Positions 6,720 to 11,905 of a stretch of 11,905 nucleotides of DNA are shown in pieces. Under the pieces are notes generated by a model. That model worked only from the letters and a program-made list of their open reading frames with translations. It ran no database searches and was not told the origin of the DNA. Position 1 is the stretch's first letter, and each line of letters begins with the position of its first letter. The position numbers and the translations under genes are program-made. Origin of the DNA: Spirochaetales bacterium (GTDB lineage Bacteria > Spirochaetota > Spirochaetia > DTKZ01); NCBI GenBank assembly GCA_031266855.1, contig JAISAF010000008.1:1-11905 (forward strand), in the 5' to 3' direction.

Positions 6720-6892
6720 GGCGCATTTTTCGCGGTCAGGGAATTTGCGGCGCAAATTCCCTGACCGCGAAAAACCAGGCTTTCCGCTTCAAGTCCTCGG
6801 AAGCGCCGATGCGCTTCCTGTGGGCTTTCCGCTACAATCCAGGCTGCATGGGCGAGCAGCGAATTTGCGAACGCAAATTCGCGACCAGCCCT
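6720..6892 (-). repeat. Modular hairpin-slot repeat, copy C (inverted)
   Basis: Read on the minus strand, this copy runs AGGGCTGGTC (6892-6883), slot 1, a GCAGCCTGGATTG-type linker, AGCGGAAA (6833-6826), slot 2, AGCGGAAA (6788-6781), slot 3, then TGCGCCC (6725-6719). The slots hold hairpins different from the other two copies: 6859-6869/6872-6882 (11 bp), 6799-6806/6811-6818 (8 bp, loop CGAT on the plus strand), and 6726-6749/6751-6774 (24-bp perfect arms around one G). Slots 1 and 3 share the word GAATTTGCG. The unit ends about 50 bp before the GTG of the GntR gene and is oriented the same way, so a message reading in from upstream would carry all three hairpins in its leader. Confidence 0.9.
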
Positions 6893-7130
6893 TTGCGCGC
6901 GCCCAGCGGCAATTATGCGCGTATAACCAGGCGCGGCGCGATACGCGCTGTATACGTCTATATCACTACTGGCTGTCGCGCGCCACGCGCAATGTACAGT
7001 CATATATTGCGGCTAACGCGGTGCTTTCGCATAACTATTCACTGCCGTACTCTTCGTTTATCCCCCCCCGAAGGGGGAATAGTGCGCCTGACTACTACCG
7101 GCTGAAAAACAGTATGCGCATATAAAAAAA
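6893..7130. other. Gene-free stretch downstream of dctP
   Basis: No gene is visible in these 238 bp. The part next to the repeat looks like a further, degraded portion of it: on the minus strand a GCCGCTGGGCGCGCGC word (6910-6895) matches the linker at 68-82, and 6917-6924/6941-6948 form 8-bp arms around a 16-nt loop. Further along are a run of eight C (7062-7069) that can pair with GGGGG at 7073-7077, and a 10-bp palindrome TATGCGCATA (7113-7122). None of these is followed by a T run on the minus strand, so no intrinsic terminator for dctP is identified. Confidence 0.5.
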
Positions 7131-8132
7131 TTACTGGGCAATAATGGCTCTGACCTTATCAACAAGCCCCGGTGTCCAGTCGGTCATTTGGGGATAATAG
7201 CTTTTGTCAATAGCCTGAGTAAACTCGTCAAGGTTCAGCTTTGTAAAGGTTACGCCTTCCTTTGCGAGATTCTCCCGCGCCTCATTATCAGCCTTCAGAT
7301 AGATATCCCGTTCAACTCTTTCCTGCAATTGACACAGATCGACAAGATATTTCTGCTGCTCAGGTGTCAGCGTGTTGTAATATTTTACACCAACCATAAT
7401 AGTTGTATATTGTTTCAGATAATCGTCCTCCACCATATATTTCGCTACTTCATGGAATTTGTTGGAATAAATATCCGCATAGGGGTTTTCCATGCCGTCA
7501 ATGACGCCCTGCTGAATGGCAGTAAAAACTTCAGTTAGTGACAGAGGTGTGGGCGCGGCGCCGAAAGCGTTAAAAGTTCTTACGAAGTTATTATTATTGG
7601 GAACACGTATCTTCTTGCCTGCCAGATCAGACAATTTTGTAACCGGAAATTTTGTCAGAATGTGGCGGGACCCGCCAGCCCAGGTACTAAGAATTTTAAT
7701 GCCCTTTGTCTCTACCTGATCGCACAGATCCTTCCAAACGCTACTAGCAAGGAATTTATCGCCCTGCTCCCATGTCTTAAAAAGGAAAGGGGCCTGCGCC
7801 ACACTCAAGTCCTTAATAGTGGCATCAGCCACATCGGCACAGTCGCCAGTCTGAACAAGCGCGTCGCCAGCAATACACCGCTCTATCATATCATTAATTG
7901 ATCCTAACTGCGAAGAAGGGAACACAGAGCTTTCAAACAGTCCCGTCGCGTTCAAATCCCTGGAAAAATTCTGCAACCCAATTGTAACGGGCGCGTTTGG
8001 CGGAATCGCGGTAGAAATAGGGAAATTAGCTTTTCCCGTAGACGCCCCTTCCGAACCGCCACCCGCAAAGGCCGGACCCGCCACAATTAATGCGCACAGG
8101 ACAAAGGCAAATAAACTTTTTTTTCCTTTCAT
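7131..8132 (-). CDS. dctP: TRAP transporter periplasmic substrate-binding protein DctP
   Basis: This 333-residue solute receptor of a TRAP transporter delivers its ligand in the periplasm to the DctQM membrane pair. It has a Sec signal peptide (MKGKK, a hydrophobic stretch to about residue 20, cleavage expected after AFA at 21-23, then GGGSE). A Cys at 13 lies inside the hydrophobic core without a lipobox, so it is probably not a lipoprotein. Family marks are FPSSQLGSINDMIERCIAGD (71-90), WAGGSRHILT (151-160, R156), GKKIRVPNN (172-180, R176, position of the carboxylate-binding Arg), and the highly conserved IQQGVIDGMENPY (206-218). The Arg suggests an organic acid ligand, as in most DctP proteins. 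AGGAGG (8140-8145) lies seven bases before the ATG. It is last in its operon, unlike the common P-Q-M order, and a hairpin in front of it may raise its message level. Confidence 0.95.
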   Translation of the reverse strand: MKGKKSLFAFVLCALIVAGPAFAGGGSEGASTGKANFPISTAIPPNAPVTIGLQNFSRDLNATGLFESSVFPSSQLGSINDMIERCIAGDALVQTGDCADVADATIKDLSVAQAPFLFKTWEQGDKFLASSVWKDLCDQVETKGIKILSTWAGGSRHILTKFPVTKLSDLAGKKIRVPNNNNFVRTFNAFGAAPTPLSLTEVFTAIQQGVIDGMENPYADIYSNKFHEVAKYMVEDDYLKQYTTIMVGVKYYNTLTPEQQKYLVDLCQLQERVERDIYLKADNEARENLAKEGVTFTKLNLDEFTQAIDKSYYPQMTDWTPGLVDKVRAIIAQ

Positions 8133-8157
8133 ACAAAATCCTCCTCAATTTTTATTT

Positions 8158-8197
8158 TAACAGAGCTTCTTCTGTATATACCGGAAAAGCTCTGTTA
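8158..8197 (-). promoter_or_regulatory. Intercistronic hairpin between dctM and dctP
   Basis: The 11-bp arms 8158-8168 and 8187-8197 match perfectly around an 18-nt loop. It starts inside the 71-bp gap, 6 bp after the dctM stop, and ends 12 bp before the dctP ribosome binding site. An A-rich rather than U-rich tract follows on the transcript, so it is not a terminator. A likely role is RNA processing or stabilisation, giving more binding protein than permease. It does not resemble the modular repeat elsewhere. Confidence 0.6.
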
Positions 8198-8203
8198 TAT
8201 ACT

Positions 8204-9490
8204 TTAGTAAAATGCCTTCACAATACCAATGGACAGCATAGGTACAAATGTAATCAGCAGAAGGCCGGACAGCAGCATGCCAAAATACGGAATAGATTCT
8301 TTCAGGAAATCCCGTGTTTTACATCCAGTGATGCCGCACGTTACGAACATCAGCACTCCCATAGGCGGCGTTATACAGCCTATTGATGTATTGAATATAA
8401 AAATAAAAGCAAAATGAATCTCATCAATGCCGAAGGCTGTAGCAATAGGAGTAAGAAGCGGAGCCAACACAATAGTTGCCGAAGTGCCTTCGATAAACAT
8501 GCCAAGTATTAGCAGAAAGACATTTATTACAATCAGGAAAATATATTTGTTTCCGATACTGCGCACGATAAATTCACTCAGTTTCTGTGGCACCTGTTCC
8601 CTGGTAAGCACCCAGGCAAAAACCGAAGCCGCCCCCACCAGAAGGGCGATGGATCCCGCCGTAATAACTGTTTCTTTCAGCGCCTGGAATGAGTCTTTCA
8701 CGCTTAGGCTGTGATACCCGATTCCTAATAAAATCGCATACATTACCGCCACAGCGCCGGCTTCGGTAGGTGTAAAAATACCTATCCGGATCCCGCCAAT
8801 AATGACGACAGGCAAACAAAGAGGAAGAAACGCCCGTTTAACCGCAGAAAAAAATTCCATCGGCGAAATGGAAGTTGTCCGCATAGGCTTATATCCCCGT
8901 TTTTTTGAAATAATCCAGGTTCCTGCCATCAGCAAAACACAAGTAAAAGCGCCAACCGAAATACCAGCCATAAAAAGTTTACCAATTGAAATACTCGCCA
9001 CAGTCCCATAAATTATCATCTGAATTCCTGGTGGAATAAGAGGCGTAATGATTGATGAAAACGCGGTAACAACGGTGGAAAACGCCTTGGGTAATCCCTT
9101 CTTTTCCATCTCAGGCACTAGCATTTTTGCTTCCATCGCCGCGTCGGCTATATTGGAACCGGAAAGCCCTCCCATCAATGTTGATAAAAGGATATTCACT
9201 TGAGCTAACCCGCCGGACAGCCTTCCGCTTAGTACACTGCACACATCCATAATCCGGCTAGTAATACCAGTATAGTTCATAAATACTCCAGCGCATATAA
9301 AAAACGGCACAGCAAGCAAAGGAATACTTTCAATACCGGAAGTAAAACGCTGCGCGATAAGCTGCGTCGACACTCCTGGAGTCATAAAAAAATATGTCAC
9401 GGAACCAACAAGTAAAGAAACAAATATCGGCACTTTCATAAACATAAGCAGCAGCATAATAATTGCCGCGAGGAATACACCATTATTCAT
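8204..9490 (-). CDS. dctM: TRAP transporter large permease subunit DctM
   Basis: This 428-residue inner-membrane protein is the transport channel of a TRAP system, driven by an ion gradient and not ATP. It is hydrophobic throughout, with about a dozen predicted membrane segments. DctM signatures include GLSGSNIADAAMEAKMLVPEM (108-128), ITPLIPPGIQMIIYG (148-162), FTPTEAGAVAVMYA in the middle, and IVLAPLLTPIATAFGID and GCITPPMGVLMF towards the C-terminus. The length is normal for the family. It overlaps the end of dctQ by 4 bp (ATGA), typical translational coupling, and is followed by dctP after a hairpin. It is clearly diverged from the second DctM fragment at the right edge, so the two belong to separate transporters. 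Confidence 0.96.
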   Translation of the reverse strand: MNNGVFLAAIIMLLLMFMKVPIFVSLLVGSVTYFFMTPGVSTQLIAQRFTSGIESIPLLAVPFFICAGVFMNYTGITSRIMDVCSVLSGRLSGGLAQVNILLSTLMGGLSGSNIADAAMEAKMLVPEMEKKGLPKAFSTVVTAFSSIITPLIPPGIQMIIYGTVASISIGKLFMAGISVGAFTCVLLMAGTWIISKKRGYKPMRTTSISPMEFFSAVKRAFLPLCLPVVIIGGIRIGIFTPTEAGAVAVMYAILLGIGYHSLSVKDSFQALKETVITAGSIALLVGAASVFAWVLTREQVPQKLSEFIVRSIGNKYIFLIVINVFLLILGMFIEGTSATIVLAPLLTPIATAFGIDEIHFAFIFIFNTSIGCITPPMGVLMFVTCGITGCKTRDFLKESIPYFGMLLSGLLLITFVPMLSIGIVKAFY

Positions 9491-9990
9491 GATCTTTCTC
9501 CGTTTTCCGGTAAATTTTTAAGGGACCGCACATACCATCCAGTAAAGCGTATCATCATAATCAAAAAGGCGAGACCCGCGCCAGAATATATCAGACTCAT
9601 GGGAACCGCTAAAATATTGGTGGTCCGCCCCGTCAGCAGCAGCGAGTAACCACGCTGGAACTGTAGTCCTGCCATCAAGGCAAGAGTGGCAAATACCAGT
9701 ATCGTTGTAAGAAACTCTATTATCCGCTGTACACATACCGGGAAAAGCTCTACAAGAATTTCGATGGCGATATGTCCGCCATACCGGAAAGCAACACTGG
9801 CGCCAAAAAGCACCGTATACAGAAACAGAAGCAGCTGTATTTCCTCTATCCATGAAAAGGGACTGCTTATAACGTAGCGAACAAATACGGCAACAACAGT
9901 CAGCAGCACCAGCACTGACAAACATAAAGCAGAAAAAATTAAATCAATATGTGTAATAATATACAACACAATATTCCGCTTTTTCAGCAT
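9487..9990 (-). CDS. dctQ: TRAP transporter small permease subunit DctQ
   Basis: This 167-residue inner-membrane protein has four predicted membrane helices and pairs with DctM in a TRAP transporter. Marks are FSWIEEIQLLLFLYTVLFG followed by ASVAFRYGGHIAIEIL, the typical second-helix region with the conserved E-E and R..H, and a later LAVPMSLIYSGAGLAFLIM helix. I chose the ATG at 9990, preceded by GGGGGT at a usable distance. An in-frame TTG at 10023 would add 11 residues and lacks a ribosome binding site. The gene ends in a 4-bp overlap with dctM. The gap upstream separates it from the amidohydrolase gene, so it may have its own promoter, though none is clear. Confidence 0.92.
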   Translation of the reverse strand: MLKKRNIVLYIITHIDLIFSALCLSVLVLLTVVAVFVRYVISSPFSWIEEIQLLLFLYTVLFGASVAFRYGGHIAIEILVELFPVCVQRIIEFLTTILVFATLALMAGLQFQRGYSLLLTGRTTNILAVPMSLIYSGAGLAFLIMMIRFTGWYVRSLKNLPENGERS

Positions 9991-10197
9991 AATTACCCCC
10001 GCAATTAAAAAATGCCAGACCAAAAGTCAACAAATTATGCGTATCGATTTCGCATATATTTTACAAGAGATCATGATACAGGAAAAACATGCAACCGGAA
10101 TCTATGATCATATATGACTATGACGGGAATATACATTCGTAAAACGGTCATTTCTGTGATTCCGGCAAATCTACCCTTAATACATTATCTTCCGGAA
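9991..10197. other. Gap between amidohydrolase gene and dctQ
   Basis: There is no gene here. The heptamer CCGGAAT or its complement occurs three times (10095-10101, 10159-10165, 10192-10198). The last two can pair around a 26-nt loop just after the amidohydrolase stop, but without a U run. A 10-bp palindrome TATGATCATA lies at 10103-10112 and could be an operator for the local GntR protein. TTGACT near 10028-10033 (minus) is a -35-like word without a convincing -10. These are weak calls. Confidence 0.3.
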
Positions 10198-11367
10198 TTA
10201 AAAAAATACTTGCCGGAACACAACCTCTCCTCCCTTCATCGTCATAAGCGGCAAAAACAATTTCTCCGTTTCCAGGGAACCACCAAAACGGTCAAATAAC
10301 CGCGTTTGTAGAGGCGCTACTGTTAAAACAGCTATATCCGCGGGCCGGCCGGGCAATAATGTACCAGCCTCGTCCAGAATGTTAAGCGTTTTTGCCGGGG
10401 TATAGGTAACGGCTTTAAGTATATCGGTTTCGTTCATTCCCACAGCCATTAACGCATTCATACCATGTATAATTGACCAACCCGGTTTTAAATAAGCGCT
10501 CTCCCGAATAATATCCGAACTGATTATATCAGGAAGAAAATCGTCCGTCAATGCTTTACGGAAATTTTCAAATGACCAGTGGATCCTGCCAGTACAGCAA
10601 TCAAAAATAACACCACGTCCGCGGGCCTCTTTTATGCAATTCCTGACTTTCCCGTTTGTTTCAAAAATTGTCTGCCCCCGATTTTGAAAAACATGAGTAA
10701 AAATATCGCCCGGTCTCAACACCTGCGCGACATCGCAGATATCGACATCATCAGGCAAATTTGCGCAATGCACGTCCATTACGCAAAAGCTCCCCGAATC
10801 TGTCGCCTTTTGGGCAATTTCCACAGCCCGTTTGAGCGGCCTAAGTCCGTTTTTTCCCAGAGTGTTTGCGTCGACACGGATTTTAAGCCCCCGCAGACTA
10901 TTTGGATGTTTACGAAGAGCCTTCAGAATTTGTTTCTCATCAATCAGTAAGGAATCAAGGGATTCACCCAGGCCCGGCAGCTCGTGAATTCCATAGGCCG
11001 ACACATGCAGCATTCCCTTAATACCTGTTGTATACCGGCGGCTTTCAGCATTATAGAATAGTTCATAATTTCCCCAGCCTACAGAACCGCCGTCCACAGC
11101 CATAGTTATACAGTTAGGCGGGCAGTATGTATCAGCATTCATGCCGATATGATGCCCGCCGTAATAAAGATGCGCGTGCCTGTCAATGAGACCTGGAAGA
11201 AGATAATTTTCTTTTACATCAAATACATGTTCGGCCTCACCTTCGCCGTTTTCAGGCGGAGAGCAGATAAGACCATCTTTTACATATACACTGCCAAGAA
11301 ATGTTTTTCCGGTAACAAAATCAATCTGTTTGCCATTCTTAAACAAAAAATCGTACCCGGCCGCCAT
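10198..11367 (-). CDS. Amidohydrolase-superfamily metallohydrolase (COG3964/EF0837-like)
   Basis: This 389-residue protein has the amidohydrolase TIM barrel flanked by a small beta domain. Metal-site residues are all in place: HAH (64-66) in PGLIDRHAHLYYGG, K162 in LRGLKIRVDAN as the likely carboxylated Lys, H200 in DVHCAN, H225 in IFTHVFQN and D285 in SSDI. VDGGSVGWGNY (91-101) and the C-terminal TYTPAKTLNI..AGTLLPGRPADIAVL are typical of COG3964, often mislabelled as dihydroorotase. As I recall, characterised members hydrolyse acetyl-(R)-mandelate-like esters or N-acyl compounds, so deacylation of a small acid is a fair guess. The ATG at 11367 has GGAGGGG five bases upstream, and that ribosome binding site abuts the stop codon of the permease gene in front, so the two share an operon. 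Nothing is truncated. Confidence 0.88.
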   Translation of the reverse strand: MAAGYDFLFKNGKQIDFVTGKTFLGSVYVKDGLICSPPENGEGEAEHVFDVKENYLLPGLIDRHAHLYYGGHHIGMNADTYCPPNCITMAVDGGSVGWGNYELFYNAESRRYTTGIKGMLHVSAYGIHELPGLGESLDSLLIDEKQILKALRKHPNSLRGLKIRVDANTLGKNGLRPLKRAVEIAQKATDSGSFCVMDVHCANLPDDVDICDVAQVLRPGDIFTHVFQNRGQTIFETNGKVRNCIKEARGRGVIFDCCTGRIHWSFENFRKALTDDFLPDIISSDIIRESAYLKPGWSIIHGMNALMAVGMNETDILKAVTYTPAKTLNILDEAGTLLPGRPADIAVLTVAPLQTRLFDRFGGSLETEKLFLPLMTMKGGEVVFRQVFF

Positions 11368-11376
11368 ACGCCCCTC

Positions 11377-11905
11377 CTAATTTATCAACCAGATTAATCC
11401 CAGCGGAATCGCGGGGATAAAAGATGCGAGAAAAACACAAAAAAATAGTATCACAACAAACGGTACACAGTTTCTGCTCAATGTCATAATATCCTGACCA
11501 GTAACCGAAGTAGCGGCAAAAAGACAACATCCGAATGGTGGCGTTGCCTGACCAACAGCAAGGTTAAACACAACAATACACCCTAACTGTACCGGATCGA
11601 TTCCAAATTGTACCGCGATGGGATAAAGAAGAGGACCAACAATTAAAATAATAGGGCCGGAATCCATAAGCATTCCGAGAATGATCAACAGCAAATTAAC
11701 AACAATGAGAAAAGTCACCTTACTATGAATAAAACTTGTCATAAAATCCATAAACAAGACCGGAACATTATTTGCGGTTAAAACCCAGCCAAACAGGGTT
11801 GCCGCCGCGACGAGCAATAAAATATTTGCTGTACTTTTTGCAGCATCCAGCATAATAAACAGAAGTCTTTGAAAACTCAGTTCCTTGTATATCAGAACCG
11901 ATACA
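11377..11905 (-). CDS. Second TRAP large permease (DctM), 3' end only
   Basis: This is the C-terminal 176 residues of a DctM protein. The frame is open to the window edge, so the start lies outside, and an ATG at 11853 is internal. It shows the DctM C-terminal pattern: VAAATLFGWVLTANNVP, LIVVNLLLIILGMLMDSGPI, PLLYPIAVQFGIDPVQLG and GQATPPFGCCLF, with four to five membrane helices. Compared with the complete DctM at 8204-9490 the order of motifs is the same, but identity is low by eye, so this is not a recent tandem duplicate. The TAG stop lies only 9 bp before the amidohydrolase ATG, tying that enzyme to this transporter. Its dctP and dctQ partners should lie just beyond the window. Confidence 0.93.
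   Translation of the reverse strand, partial: VSVLIYKELSFQRLLFIMLDAAKSTANILLLVAAATLFGWVLTANNVPVLFMDFMTSFIHSKVTFLIVVNLLLIILGMLMDSGPIILIVGPLLYPIAVQFGIDPVQLGCIVVFNLAVGQATPPFGCCLFAATSVTGQDIMTLSRNCVPFVVILFFCVFLASFIPAIPLGLIWLIN

Noticed and set aside
7062..7077. C8 tract with GGGGG as terminator or phase-variable switch
   Set aside because: The stem is only 5 bp, no T run follows on the minus strand, and the tract is outside any reading frame or recognisable promoter.
6665..7125. Frames of 112-140 residues on both strands over the third hairpin repeat
   Set aside because: They have the same repeat-derived content and no start signals. Both strands are open only because the repeat is palindromic.
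10021..10023. TTG start for dctQ
   Set aside because: The ATG at 9990 has a G-rich ribosome binding site and gives a normal N-terminus. The TTG has none.
10198..11367. Dihydroorotase label for the amidohydrolase
   Set aside because: COG3964-type motifs (HAHLYYGG, VDGGSVGW) differ from pyrimidine dihydroorotases, and no pyrimidine genes are nearby.

Overview
The window looks like part of a treponeme-type spirochaete chromosome of mixed base composition. This rests on one clue and on gene content, not on a marker gene: the TRAP binding protein has an AFA|GGGSE signal-peptide junction of a kind I associate with host-associated treponemes. No rRNA, tRNA, CRISPR array or transposase was seen.

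Left part (1-4440): a GC-rich stretch carries a class II CCA tRNA nucleotidyltransferase with an HD domain (+, 236-1606) and a full-length Sua5/YwlC threonylcarbamoyl-AMP synthase (+, 3421-4440), both tRNA-modification or maturation enzymes. Between them, on the minus strand, lie two small genes. One is a very AT-rich, probably acquired gene (1712-2407) driven by an exact TTGACA-N17-TATAAT promoter placed so that the transcript should start at the ATG. The other encodes a divergent GIY-YIG-like protein (2784-3239), with a 16-bp tandem repeat and a long open frame just past its stop codon.

Right part (4826-11905): every gene is on the minus strand. In transcription order: the 3' end of a TRAP large permease (cut by the window edge), a COG3964-type amidohydrolase, a TRAP transporter in the order dctQ-dctM-dctP, a FadR-type GntR regulator, and an Ldh2/MDH2-family 2-hydroxyacid dehydrogenase. 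A reasonable reading is a catabolic locus: TRAP uptake of an organic acid, possibly an acylated 2-hydroxy acid, hydrolysis by the amidohydrolase, oxidation by the dehydrogenase, and control by the GntR protein. The substrate is not shown by the sequence.

The most unusual content is non-coding. Three intergenic spaces (1-212, 4485-4789, and 6720-6892 in the opposite orientation) hold members of one modular repeat. Short conserved linkers built around AGCGGAAA separate 'slots'. Each slot is filled by a perfect or near-perfect inverted repeat whose sequence differs between copies while both arms stay complementary. Arms run from 8 to 24 bp. The copy between the convergent sua5 and dehydrogenase genes carries seven hairpins within about 290 bp. 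The hairpins lack a T tract on the 3' side on either strand, so they are not ordinary intrinsic terminators. I know of no named family with this architecture, but could not search.
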